Shown: positions 7,129 through 14,326 of the stretch, piece after piece
How positions within the stretch are numbered: position 1 is the first letter of the stretch
Layout of the letters: each line of letters begins with the position of its first letter
IMG/VR virus record: IMGVR_UViG_3300047386_000427
Span: 1 to 30,362 of that record
From: a virus
Strand: one strand, 5' to 3'
Length of the DNA: 30,362 bases
Translations under genes and position numbers: made by a program
Notes under the pieces: model-generated
Databases searched by the model: none
Seen by the model: only the letters and a program-made list of their open reading frames with translations
Told to the model about the DNA's origin: nothing

Positions 7129-7846
7129 AGATAGTAAAGTTTTCCACTGATTTACTTTTGTTTACAAAGTATTCACGGTAATTATCTTCTGCTTTACTAA
7201 CTTTTTCCCTGCCGTTGTCGTATGCTTCGTCAGAAACATCCATAAGTCCAACGACTTTTGTTGTTTTGTCTATTACCAAAAACTTCATGGGCTTTTGGAA
7301 TAGGGAGCTGTAAATGTAAGCTTGACTGTCATAATTCCATGACTTGCTGCTGTACTTAAAGCCCTTAATGGAACTTGTAGTCTTGATGTCAATGATACAG
7401 TCGCTCGACACGATGTCTGCTTTGCACTTCCACACTATGTCATCATCTATCAACGAACCAACGTTAGGCACCTCAAAGTTGTTTGATGCGTCCTTAACTG
7501 TTTCGCTAAAGACTTTGTTTTTGAAAGCACATTGAACAAGTGTATTGAGTTCATCCCATTCCTTTTTAAGAAACATCAATCCATTTTCTGCTTCTGCTTC
7601 TTTGTAGATTTTTGTGTTACGTGTAGACGCCTCTACGTAGTTGTCGTATTGAGTTGTGCCGAACATTACTAGTTCATGAAAAGCACGCCCATACATTAGA
7701 TTTATACTGTCTTCACGAGTATCCATAAACCCAGCAGGATTGTTTATGAGCGTGTCTATGTCAGAATTTGATAAAAATTGTTTACCATACTCTCCATAAT
7801 ACTTTTCGTCATTAGACAACTCTTTTAGTATTACTGACTTTTCCAT
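7115..7846 (-). CDS. RecE-like PD-(D/E)XK exonuclease, 243 aa
   Basis: Motifs of the RecE/DUF3799 exonuclease group: GRAFHELV (H57, E58), KCKADIV (K142, D144), IDIKTT (D153, K155) and SWNYDSQAYIY (Q175). These form the metal-dependent active site that resects 5' strands to leave 3' ssDNA for annealing. The length corresponds to the nuclease domain only. It overlaps the annealing-like gene by 16 nt; together they look like a phage two-component recombination system. Confidence 0.8.
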   Translation of the reverse strand: MEKSVILKELSNDEKYYGEYGKQFLSNSDIDTLINNPAGFMDTREDSINLMYGRAFHELVMFGTTQYDNYVEASTRNTKIYKEAEAENGLMFLKKEWDELNTLVQCAFKNKVFSETVKDASNNFEVPNVGSLIDDDIVWKCKADIVSSDCIIDIKTTSSIKGFKYSSKSWNYDSQAYIYSSLFQKPMKFLVIDKTTKVVGLMDVSDEAYDNGREKVSKAEDNYREYFVNKSKSVENFTIYGEI

Positions 7847-8238
7847 GCCGCATCCTTTCTTTTGAAGTCTTCACTTTCGTCTTCTCCGAACACGCCAAGT
7901 TCATAAAACCCTGTCAGTTTTAACACAGCTCTCGACATTGCACGTTTCTCTGCCATCTCCATAACATACCAGGTGTTGCAGTTGCCATCCCTGTGGTTTG
8001 TTCCTTTGAGTGCAGATCCAAACGTCTGAATGCTGTTGTCACCAACCTCAGCGTTTGCTTTTACAACTGCGAAATGTGATTCGCAATTCACAACGTCATA
8101 GTTTATTTTAATTTTCTCACTCGCCTGTATCTTGTCGATACCTGATCTTGTGATAATAATGTAGTGTTGATGTTTAAAGACATCGTCTTTTGAAAGCTCG
8201 TACTTTTCGTACAAAGCTTTGAGTTTCTCTGTTTTCAT
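7831..8238 (-). CDS. Putative single-strand annealing / recombination protein, 135 aa
   Basis: Lies directly before the RecE-like exonuclease (16-nt overlap), where phages keep the annealing partner. The C-terminal half MEMAEKRAMSRAVLKLTGFYELGVFGEDESEDF resembles the conserved MAE.RA..RA helix of Rad52/Sak-type annealing proteins, and the centre (VVNCESHFAVVKANAEVG) is beta-rich. It is shorter than usual SSAPs (~180-250 aa), so family membership is tentative. A promoter-like TAAGTTTG lies upstream. Confidence 0.55.
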   Translation of the reverse strand: MKTEKLKALYEKYELSKDDVFKHQHYIIITRSGIDKIQASEKIKINYDVVNCESHFAVVKANAEVGDNSIQTFGSALKGTNHRDGNCNTWYVMEMAEKRAMSRAVLKLTGFYELGVFGEDESEDFKRKDAAWKSQ

Positions 8239-8260
8239 TATATTAGATTTAACTTATTAA

Positions 8261-8291
8261 CAAACTTAGAAACTTAATTGTTAATTTCCAA
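8261..8291 (-). promoter_or_regulatory. Promoter for the recombination module (TTG-N20-TAAGTTTG)
   Basis: The 35-nt gap before the annealing-like gene contains minus-strand TAAGTTTG (8268-8261), matching TAnnTTTG, with TTG (8291-8289) 20 nt upstream at roughly the expected -33 spacing. Initiation near 8254 would leave a leader of about 16 nt. Confidence 0.5.
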
Positions 8292-8675
8292 GTATTCTTT
8301 ATAGTTTTTTATTTCATTCATTGCAATTTTGTAGTAGTACTCCTTTTCTTTGGAGTTCTTTTTTGCTATTGCAATGTGCATGAGATTTCGTGTGCCACGT
8401 ATTTTTTCTGTGTACGATTTCTCTACAAGTTTTTTGTTGAGTTCAATCTCGCCCAGCTCTGTAAGTAAAACCAATTCGCTTAACGAAAAAGGTCTGTATA
8501 TATCAGAGGAGGTGTCATATACTTCTACTTTGTCACCCACGAAAGTGACACATATTCGTTTGTAGTAGTAACTTTTTTCTCCGTTGTCAATCCTTTTAAA
8601 AAGTTTGCGTTTAAATTTTTTAGCATAGGATTGTAACAAGTATTTTCTAACCTGTTTTTTTTCTTTGTCTGTCAT
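8274..8675 (-). CDS. Hypothetical basic protein, 133 aa
   Basis: Unrecognised; Lys/Tyr-rich with basic helices at both ends and a central beta-rich stretch (YYYKRICVTFVGDKVEVYD). Overlaps the zinc-ribbon gene by 4 nt. No metal or catalytic motif is visible; nucleic-acid binding is possible from charge alone. Confidence 0.7.
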   Translation of the reverse strand: MTDKEKKQVRKYLLQSYAKKFKRKLFKRIDNGEKSYYYKRICVTFVGDKVEVYDTSSDIYRPFSLSELVLLTELGEIELNKKLVEKSYTEKIRGTRNLMHIAIAKKNSKEKEYYYKIAMNEIKNYKEYLEINN

Positions 8676-8866
8676 TTTAGTGATTTTGGATCAATAAATA
8701 CTTGATTTAGCATTTGGTGTGCTTTTTTTGCAAACTCTGCTGAATTGTACTCAAAATCTACCCTGCAGTTTTCGCATTCGTCTCTATCGTTACTCCAGTT
8801 GTATGTCACATTTGTAACCCAGTCGTCACATGCTAGACAGTGATACCTTCTTATTTCTTCATCCAT
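8672..8866 (-). CDS. Small zinc-ribbon protein, 64 aa
   Basis: Two CxxC knuckles, C10-x2-C13 and C31-x2-C34, form a likely four-cysteine zinc ribbon, followed by a helical tail. Overlaps its upstream neighbour by 16 nt and its downstream one by 4 nt. Likely binds DNA, RNA or protein; no more can be said. Confidence 0.7.
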   Translation of the reverse strand: MDEEIRRYHCLACDDWVTNVTYNWSNDRDECENCRVDFEYNSAEFAKKAHQMLNQVFIDPKSLK

Positions 8867-9150
8867 GATCCGTAACGATTATCTGTACTTGTTGTGTCAG
8901 GAGCATACCCTAAAATCATTATGTGTTGTTGATAAAGGTTTTTTCTTCCTCTTTTTCCAAACACAAGTTTTGTCTTTACGTTACTATCGTAGTACTTCCA
9001 TTCACAGAAGTCTGTGAACATTTGTTGCTGCCACGGCTCGCATTTAGCTAACTGTCTGAACGTTGGTGGCTTGAACGTCACATAGTTGCCACTAGTGGCA
9101 CATGATGTAAAAAGCGAGCAAATTAAAAGTGTTAAAATTATATTTCTCAT
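8851..9150 (-). CDS. Putative lipoprotein, 99 aa
   Basis: Short signal peptide with lipobox-like SLFTSC ending at C17, which would be lipidated; the mature part is hydrophilic and contains two further cysteines (C37, C49). It would sit in the periplasm or outer membrane. Early-region phage lipoproteins often block superinfection, but here this is only inference. Coupled by overlap at both ends. Confidence 0.65.
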   Translation of the reverse strand: MRNIILTLLICSLFTSCATSGNYVTFKPPTFRQLAKCEPWQQQMFTDFCEWKYYDSNVKTKLVFGKRGRKNLYQQHIMILGYAPDTTSTDNRYGSWMKK

Positions 9151-9341
9151 TTGATTAAAATTAAGTCTGTTGCTGTATTTACCTCCTCATTATTAAAGGC
9201 ATTTTGAAACCCTTCTAGTGAATACACAGAGCCAATTGCTTCTGCATATGTCATTATAGATTTGTGATTAGTTTCATCAAAGTCGTATGCTATTTCAGGA
9301 GCATTGTGATGGTCTACTACATATACTCTAATCTCTGCCAT
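9147..9341 (-). CDS. Hypothetical acidic protein, 64 aa
   Basis: I start at ATG 9341 (MAEIRVYVVDHHNAPEI) because the 12 codons before it only overlay the end of the upstream gene. Acidic, beta-alpha pattern, no known motif. Its stop overlaps the lipoprotein ATG by 4 nt. Confidence 0.6.
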   Translation of the reverse strand: MAEIRVYVVDHHNAPEIAYDFDETNHKSIMTYAEAIGSVYSLEGFQNAFNNEEVNTATDLILIK

Positions 9342-9591
9342 GTCTCTTGTGTCTTTTGTTGAATTTGTGTATCGCATAATTTACAAGCTCCACGATTTCA
9401 TCTGAGTACATCACTGCATTCATATTATCTAAGTCTTGCAGATGCTGTTTGTCTGTTATGTTAAACGCTGCAGCCATCATTTCAGTTTGTTTTTTTGCAA
9501 ACTTGTGTATGGTGTCGTATGTTTTTTGAAACACCATATCATTGTTTTTGTCACTCAAAAGATCTGAGTGCAAATAATCTTTTATCTTCAT
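9328..9591 (-). CDS. Hypothetical helical protein, 87 aa
   Basis: Unrecognised, mostly helical, with a Lys/Arg/His-rich C-terminus (HKFNKRHKRHGRD). Its ATG overlaps the stop of the 52-aa ORF (ATGA). A TAAATTTG match at 9612-9605 on the minus strand, inside that upstream ORF, could be an internal promoter. Confidence 0.65.
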   Translation of the reverse strand: MKIKDYLHSDLLSDKNNDMVFQKTYDTIHKFAKKQTEMMAAAFNITDKQHLQDLDNMNAVMYSDEIVELVNYAIHKFNKRHKRHGRD

Positions 9592-9746
9592 AATAATTTA
9601 AAATCAAATTTAACTTTACTTGTTTTAGTAAGCCTCTCTAATTCTTCAAAGCTTATTTCTGGTGTTTTGTATGGGGCTTCCCAATCGAAATTATTAAAGT
9701 GGTATCGATACATTGTACACCAATACACTAACTGGATCTTATTCAT
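9588..9746 (-). CDS. Small hypothetical protein, 52 aa
   Basis: ATG 9746 to TGA 9588, whose last bases overlap the next ATG. The product is aromatic-rich (begins MNKIQLVYWCTMYRYHF) with a charged second half (FEELERLTKTSKVK). The coupled junction and balanced composition support a real gene; it is the first gene of the coupled chain after the 9.75-10.1 kb gap. Function unknown. Confidence 0.6.
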   Translation of the reverse strand: MNKIQLVYWCTMYRYHFNNFDWEAPYKTPEISFEELERLTKTSKVKFDFKLL

Positions 9747-9812
9747 ATTCACATATTTATTACTAATTTATTAATAATTTTGTTCATAACCAAATTTTTT
9801 TATGTTTTTTTT

Positions 9813-9862
9813 CGCGTCACATCTTGGAGCGTCGCGTCACATCTTGGAGCGTCGCGTCACAT
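9813..9862. repeat. 2.5 tandem copies of a 20-bp repeat
   Basis: Unit CGCGTCACATCTTGGAGCGT is repeated exactly at 9813-9832 and 9833-9852, with a half copy at 9853-9862. It is far richer in GC than the flanking AT-rich gap. Such arrays can be iterons or operator arrays. Confidence 0.9.
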
Positions 9863-9892
9863 GGCACAACAATGATTGTGATTTTACGTTAC

Positions 9893-9936
9893 AAAAAAAA
9901 GGATGACTCTGGCACATTGTACCTTATCATCCTTTT
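9893..9936 (-). terminator. Long bipartite hairpin with T8 tail, leftward terminator
   Basis: AAAAGGATGA (9897-9906) pairs perfectly with TCATCCTTTT (9927-9936), and an inner GGCAC/GTACC stem (9911-9923) stacks above. On the minus strand eight T residues follow, giving a strong terminator right after the 25-aa micro-ORF. Confidence 0.75.
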
Positions 9937-9939
9937 ACA

Positions 9940-10017
9940 TTACGATATTATTATTGCAATTATTATACACAATATTATACCCATTATTGACCAATCTACT
10001 AAATCATATTTATCCAT
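9940..10017 (-). CDS. Possible 25-aa membrane micropeptide
   Basis: ATG 10017 follows the stop of the 36-aa ORF by 1 nt and its stop abuts the 9893-9936 terminator. Residues 1-9 are hydrophilic (MDKYDLVDW) and the rest is one hydrophobic helix (IMGIILCIIIAIIIS). AT-rich DNA readily yields Ile-rich frames, so this may be chance; the coupled spacing argues the other way. Confidence 0.35.
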   Translation of the reverse strand: MDKYDLVDWSIMGIILCIIIAIIIS

Positions 10018-10018
10018 A

Positions 10019-10129
10019 TTACATTATTTTAAAAGGGGGACTTCCGTCCCCCGTACATGAAAACACTATTATTAGCAATATAATTGCCCATAGTATTTTT
10101 TCAATTATAAAAATTATTATTCTATTCAT
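10019..10129 (-). CDS. Possible 36-aa lipoprotein-like/membrane micropeptide
   Basis: ATG 10129 overlaps the stop of the 601-aa gene. It encodes a basic start, a hydrophobic helix (ILWAIILLIIVFSC, lipobox-like) and a short hydrophilic tail. The strong hairpin at 10035-10052 lies inside its last third, so full translation would require read-through. Weak candidate. Confidence 0.35.
   Translation of the reverse strand: MNRIIIFIIEKILWAIILLIIVFSCTGDGSPPFKIM
10031..10052 (-). terminator. Rho-independent terminator, GGAA loop, leftward
   Basis: Perfect 7-bp stem GGGGGAC (10035-10041)/GTCCCCC (10046-10052); on the minus strand the loop is GGAA (GNRA) and TTTT follows. It ends transcripts of the 601-aa gene. 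Confidence 0.85.
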
Positions 10130-11927
10130 TTGTTTCTAATTCTATTCCTAATTCTTCTGCTAATTCTTCTAAGCTGACGTCATTGTGTATTATGTATTGT
10201 ATTCCGTCAATTTCTTCTGTTTTACTTTCACTTTCTCCAATGACACCGTTTACTTCGCAATCTACATATTCTTTGTAGTAATACCCATCATATTCTGAGT
10301 ATGCTACGTCATCAATATGGTGTATTGCACCTGTATCACAGGCTTCAACATAATCTTCATCATCATACCATACATATTCTCCATCATATGTTATTCTAGC
10401 ATCATCATTAACTATGTTTTCTCCATATATATGACTATACACAACATCATCTTCATTATAATATTCACCATATCTATCAATGTATACGTCTTCATCGTGG
10501 CTATAATCTTCCCATTTTCCTTCAGTACTTGTCAATACATAATTACCATATTCACTGGTACTTGAATATAATGTTATTTCATCTGCATAAACATCAGACG
10601 CTTCTTGCATTGTGTCCATATATGGGTACAATTCACGACTTGTATTATTTAGTTTAATATGGAAATCAGCTTCTTGTATTGTGCTATCTGGTGCAATTAC
10701 TTTATTTGAGTTATATGTTTGTTCATATTTATACCAGTACATATTATCTTTTGCATATTGTTTTAATTTTTCTATAATTATATCATTGCCATAAATTCTA
10801 TCCATAAACATATTGTTATTACTACCATTTGCATAATCGAGTCTCCACAATATAGCTCTTCCAATTAGTTGTCTATCATTGTTTAAAGCAATAATCATTT
10901 GTACTTTTTCAGGATTTTTTGTATATATATCAAAATAATCTTGTTGACTACTACCACGCATACATGAGTTATTTAATGTACCAGTATTATCTGCATATCT
11001 ACACCCATAATACCAAAACCTAATATTCTCACCATTTACTTCTTCTATATTTATTGTTGGGTTATATATTGCTTTTAGTTTGTTGACATATTGCTCTATA
11101 AATGTATCAGTATTTATTATGCTATACCAATCAATTTTGTTTTTCATTGTTAATGCAATGAACTGTAGAATACGTCGTAACCCTTTACCATATTTTATTT
11201 CTGTTCTGTTTTTAGGTGACCAGTTTCCATTTTCACTCATATAAGTGTTTTTGTTGTTTTCTAACATTGTCATTTTACTATTTGGTTTTATAGTAAAATT
11301 TGTGTTGCCATTTGGCAGATACATGTTCACCCAATCTATTGTTTTTATAAATTCCTCACATACATTTTGAGTCATTAAGTTGAGCGCTTGATCACTTACA
11401 CCTTGATTGATCCATTTTTCATCTTTTAGTATAAGATTTTTAAGTGATGTTTGTGTTGCTTTTGAGTAGAATATTCCAGCTGCATTACTTACTATTTTTT
11501 CATATAGTGATTGTGATAACAGTCTATACTCATTACTTACTTTTGTATGTATTGTTTTAACTTTGTATTCTTCAAATATGTCGTCACGTAGATAAATATT
11601 TTTTACGTTATAACTTGAATCGTTAGCCATTTTTACATTTTTTACTTTGTATTTACCATAAAATTTTCTTACAAATTTTAATAATAATTTTTTGCGTAAA
11701 TATCTTTCAAGTTCACATAATTCTATACCATACTCATTGTATTTTTTGTTTTCAGCATCATAGTCTTGTTTTGTTCTTCTTGCACACAAAAAATAATACG
11801 CAACATTTTCTACATAGTCTTCTGTATTTTTTTGATTACAATGAAACCCAAATAGATGTGCAGAAACTATGTTTGCATCTTTAGGTGTTAGTTGCATTGA
11901 TTGTGCATGTATGTATTTAGATTCCAT
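10122..11927 (-). CDS. Large orphan phage protein with Tyr/Asp repeat tail, 601 aa
   Basis: No enzyme family recognised. Around residues 315-365 it has a conserved-looking core: NNSCMRG...P.KVQMIIALNNDRQLIGRAILWRL, a Cys-Met-Arg motif followed by a predicted beta meander. The last ~130 residues carry imperfect repeats rich in Tyr and Asp (patterns like VYIDRYGEYYNEDDVVYS, then HIYGENIVNDDA), suggesting repeated acidic beta-hairpins. I recall similar CMRG-type proteins in other large phages but cannot name a function. Overlaps the peptidase gene by 11 nt; the DNA is more AT-rich than the replication genes. Confidence 0.8.
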   Translation of the reverse strand: MESKYIHAQSMQLTPKDANIVSAHLFGFHCNQKNTEDYVENVAYYFLCARRTKQDYDAENKKYNEYGIELCELERYLRKKLLLKFVRKFYGKYKVKNVKMANDSSYNVKNIYLRDDIFEEYKVKTIHTKVSNEYRLLSQSLYEKIVSNAAGIFYSKATQTSLKNLILKDEKWINQGVSDQALNLMTQNVCEEFIKTIDWVNMYLPNGNTNFTIKPNSKMTMLENNKNTYMSENGNWSPKNRTEIKYGKGLRRILQFIALTMKNKIDWYSIINTDTFIEQYVNKLKAIYNPTINIEEVNGENIRFWYYGCRYADNTGTLNNSCMRGSSQQDYFDIYTKNPEKVQMIIALNNDRQLIGRAILWRLDYANGSNNNMFMDRIYGNDIIIEKLKQYAKDNMYWYKYEQTYNSNKVIAPDSTIQEADFHIKLNNTSRELYPYMDTMQEASDVYADEITLYSSTSEYGNYVLTSTEGKWEDYSHDEDVYIDRYGEYYNEDDVVYSHIYGENIVNDDARITYDGEYVWYDDEDYVEACDTGAIHHIDDVAYSEYDGYYYKEYVDCEVNGVIGESESKTEEIDGIQYIIHNDVSLEELAEELGIELETNE

Positions 11928-12987
11928 AGTTGTTGCTTTGTTCTACGTTATTATCATATATTTCTTCTTCAATATCATCCCATATACATGTATGATATAC
12001 TTTATGTTTTGCATTTACATAGTCATTGCAGTTATAACAGTATATATCATGACATGTTTCATCATATAATAAATGATCATGTCCGCATTCTTCACATTTG
12101 TAATCGAATATATCACCATGTATGTCTACAATTTTGTTATCTTTTTTGTAGTTTATTGGTTTTTCGTCATAGTCATACCAATCATTATATAAACTATGTG
12201 TGTTTGCATATTTTATGTGATTACCATAATTATATTTTGGTCTATCCATTTCCCATCTTTGATATGATGTAACATTTAGAATTTGCTCACACATTTCTAG
12301 GGTATCATATACATCATCTATAACAATATATTCGTTATCTGAGTGTGGATCGTAGTAACCACACGACATGTTTGCAACCATTACGTTGTTGTTTTCAGCG
12401 ATTTCACCAACATCAGTTATCCCACCATGTACAACTTTGCGAAAGTGTTTGTCAAGTATACGTTGTATAGTTTTTTGAAACTTGTTATCAAACAGTTTAG
12501 TACCAGATATATTATTGACAAAGTCATCGATACCTTTTCTGTCACATTGTAATACACATGTGCTGTTATTGAAGAAGTCGAAGTTTGCTTGACCACTTCC
12601 AATACAACCATGTTCTTCATCTTTGAAGAATACTGCTTTGAAGTTGTCAAATCTTTCTAGCAATTGTAGTGTAATGAATATACCAACTTTGTCATCACCA
12701 CCAATACCATATCTTTCCATATTGTTGGTATCAATAGCAATTAGTTTGTTTCTTACTTTGATAACTTCAACGTTCATGTTTATTTTGTGAACTGTGTCTA
12801 TGTGACATACCATTGTAGGGTATAGATCTGCTTTACCTTTTGTCACATATATGTTACCATATGAATCCGTTTCATGTTTTAGATTCATTTTTTCTAACGC
12901 TTTGAATATAAAGCGTTGCATTTTAATGTCGTTGTACGTTGTTGTTTGTACACGCATTACATTGATTAATTTTTGTAGTGTTTCCAT
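11917..12987 (-). CDS. M20/M28-like zinc metallopeptidase with C-terminal zinc ribbon, 356 aa
   Basis: Di-zinc aminopeptidase/carboxypeptidase pattern: VCHIDTVH (H62, D64), GGDDKVG (D98/D99), DEEHGCIGS (E124, E125), QCDR (D149) and DPHSDNE (H215), in the order and spacing of M20/PepT-like enzymes. The usual M20 dimerisation lid appears missing or very short. Residues 298-320 add C-x2-C...C-x2-C, a likely zinc ribbon. It would cleave small peptides or amide bonds in the host cytoplasm; the substrate is unknown. Unusual cargo for a phage early region. Terminator immediately upstream. Confidence 0.75.
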   Translation of the reverse strand: METLQKLINVMRVQTTTYNDIKMQRFIFKALEKMNLKHETDSYGNIYVTKGKADLYPTMVCHIDTVHKINMNVEVIKVRNKLIAIDTNNMERYGIGGDDKVGIFITLQLLERFDNFKAVFFKDEEHGCIGSGQANFDFFNNSTCVLQCDRKGIDDFVNNISGTKLFDNKFQKTIQRILDKHFRKVVHGGITDVGEIAENNNVMVANMSCGYYDPHSDNEYIVIDDVYDTLEMCEQILNVTSYQRWEMDRPKYNYGNHIKYANTHSLYNDWYDYDEKPINYKKDNKIVDIHGDIFDYKCEECGHDHLLYDETCHDIYCYNCNDYVNAKHKVYHTCIWDDIEEEIYDNNVEQSNNYGI

Positions 12988-12996
12988 GTTATTAAA

Positions 12997-13017
12997 TAAA
13001 AAGGGGCCGAAGCCCCT
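12997..13017 (-). terminator. Rho-independent terminator with TTCG loop, leftward
   Basis: AGGGGC (13002-13007)/GCCCCT (13012-13017); the minus strand reads AGGGGC-TTCG-GCCCCT then TTTTTATTT. It follows the 134-aa gene directly. Confidence 0.85.
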
Positions 13018-13021
13018 ATGG

Positions 13022-13426
13022 TTATGTCACGTTGTAGTTTGTTACAATTGTGTTATACATCAGCGTTGCAACTTCTTCTGCTGTTAATGTATTGCCTTGC
13101 TTTCTTGCAATGTCGAAAGCATGTTCAATATTATCAGCTCTGAATACAGTTGTTATTGCTTTCAGTTTTGGCTTTGGCATTGAGACATTGAAATATTCTC
13201 TTGCATATCGCCATTGTTGTAAGTTGTTTTGAACATCTCTTGCTGATTTAGCATTTTTGATGTTGTTGAAATTACTTACTTTTTTTGCGTTCTTGTTTTT
13301 CAAGAACTGTCGTATTTGAGTTTGTATTCTGCTTGACGCACTAGCTACAGTAGTGTTTACTTTTTTAGCAACATCAGTTACTGATTGTCCGTCAATTACA
13401 TAATTTAACTCTCTGTAATTATTCAT
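13022..13426 (-). CDS. Hypothetical protein with HTH-like N-terminus, 134 aa
   Basis: Residues ~14-45 (SVTDVAKKVNTTVASASSRI) resemble a helix-turn-helix, followed by a basic Lys/Asn-rich stretch (KNKNAKKVSNF). Possibly a DNA-binding regulator; otherwise unrecognised. Overlaps the two-TM gene by 8 nt. Confidence 0.6.
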   Translation of the reverse strand: MNNYRELNYVIDGQSVTDVAKKVNTTVASASSRIQTQIRQFLKNKNAKKVSNFNNIKNAKSARDVQNNLQQWRYAREYFNVSMPKPKLKAITTVFRADNIEHAFDIARKQGNTLTAEEVATLMYNTIVTNYNVT

Positions 13427-13697
13427 ATCGAATTATTTTAATAAAATTAATAACTGCCAAAGTATATACTGTGGCTATAAACATAAAAAAGGGTGACATT
13501 AATAGCGACGATAACACATTGTTTTGTTGTATTAGGTCAACTATTAAGGTCAAAATACCTCCACCAATTAGCGCGAATAGCGCAATAAAAAATGCAGTGA
13601 GGATATTACGTTTGTGATTGTGAACAGTGATTCTGGTCACACCATTTATTTTGTGTTGTTTTACAACTACACCAGTTGATAGTGTTTTAGTTTTCAT
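13419..13697 (-). CDS. Two-pass membrane protein, 92 aa
   Basis: A basic N-terminal 30 residues (KHKINGVTRITVHNHKRN) are followed by TM1 (~32-54, glycine triplet) and TM2 (~64-87), with a short basic tail, implying both ends inside. Too far from the lysis genes to be called a holin with confidence. Lies directly downstream of tRNA-Glu in the leftward transcript. Confidence 0.65.
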   Translation of the reverse strand: MKTKTLSTGVVVKQHKINGVTRITVHNHKRNILTAFFIALFALIGGGILTLIVDLIQQNNVLSSLLMSPFFMFIATVYTLAVINFIKIIRYE

Positions 13698-13710
13698 GAC
13701 TATAATTTAG

Positions 13711-13782
13711 TAGCCCCTGCAGGAATCGAACCTACGTTACCACCGTGAAAGGGTGACGTCCTAACCATTAGACGAAAGGGCC
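13711..13782 (-). tRNA. tRNA-Glu (anticodon UUC)
   Basis: 72-nt cloverleaf on the minus strand. The acceptor stem pairs 13782-13776 with 13718-13712 (G-U at the end and near the base); the D arm contains GTCTAATGGTTAGGAC; the anticodon stem TCACC/GGTGG encloses CTTTCAC with anticodon TTC at 13749-13747; the T arm is GTAGG-TTCGATT-CCTGC; the discriminator is A. CCA is not encoded. It would read GAA/GAG, frequent in these AT-rich genes. Confidence 0.95.
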
Positions 13783-13877
13783 ATTAGAGCGTTACGTTCG
13801 CAACTCACTTGTTGTGTTGGTGTTTGTCCGGATAACGTTTTAACATGTCACACGATTGTTCCTCGTAACACTCTTTT

Positions 13878-14177
13878 TTAAAATGGTAGATCAGCGAGTT
13901 CTTTATCGCTGTACTTTAGATTTAATAAATCTTTTACACCGTCACTTGATGCTTGATTAGCTTCTTCATTGTAACGTTGTTCAAGAACCCATTTCTCTAC
14001 ATTTGCAGATATGAATCCATTGTCATCTGTTTTTGTCACATCAGTTTCAACTAACATCTTTGGTAGTACTGCTTCTGTGATATACGGCATGTTGCTTACG
14101 TGCAACTCCGTTACGATATATGCGCGTTCAGTCTCCATCTTGAGTTTGAACGTTACGGGTATACTTACTTGTATCAT
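13878..14177 (-). CDS. Hypothetical protein with SSB-type C-terminal tip, 99 aa
   Basis: Beta-rich body (MIQVSIPVTFKLKMETERAY) and helical C-terminal half ending KELADLPF, close to the SSB acidic-hydrophobic tip. It does not look homologous to the 6696-7028 protein apart from the tail, so the phage has two unrelated proteins with this docking peptide. May bind ssDNA or host SSB-partner proteins; unproven. Confidence 0.6.
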   Translation of the reverse strand: MIQVSIPVTFKLKMETERAYIVTELHVSNMPYITEAVLPKMLVETDVTKTDDNGFISANVEKWVLEQRYNEEANQASSDGVKDLLNLKYSDKELADLPF

Positions 14178-14179
14178 AA

Positions 14180-14254
14180 TTAATAATTTATAAAATGTTG
14201 CACGAAGTGCGTTAATAAAAACCAGAGAAACTCACAAAACTCTGGATGTCTCAT
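14180..14254 (-). CDS. Possible 24-aa micropeptide
   Basis: ATG 14254 to TAA 14180, ending 2 nt before the next ATG. Begins MRHPEFCEFLWFLL, amphipathic and aromatic. A terminator-like hairpin overlaps it. Weak but well-spaced candidate. Confidence 0.35.
   Translation of the reverse strand: MRHPEFCEFLWFLLTHFVQHFINY
14212..14245 (-). terminator. Terminator-like hairpin, leftward
   Basis: CCAGAG (14222-14227)/CTCTGG (14240-14245) with a 12-nt loop; TTTTT follows on the minus strand. It overlaps the possible 24-aa ORF. Confidence 0.5.
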
Positions 14255-14260
14255 AGTAAC

Positions 14261-14326
14261 CTATTTGAACCAATGATTGAGTTTTTTACAAAATGAAAAA
14301 ATCATAATGATAGGCTCGAAGAGCAT
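14261..14326 (-). CDS. Possible 21-aa hydrophobic micropeptide
   Basis: ATG 14326 starts at the end of the T-tail of the upstream terminator and runs to TAG 14261. Begins MLFEPIIMIFSFCKK and is followed 6 nt later by the 24-aa ORF. No independent support beyond the chain-like spacing. Confidence 0.25.
   Translation of the reverse strand: MLFEPIIMIFSFCKKLNHWFK

Noticed and set aside
9813-9862. CRISPR array
   Set aside because: Only 2.5 directly abutting copies with no spacers and no cas genes.
13419-13697. Holin
   Set aside because: Two TM segments alone are not enough; it lies in the early arm away from the M15 endolysin, where a better holin candidate exists.
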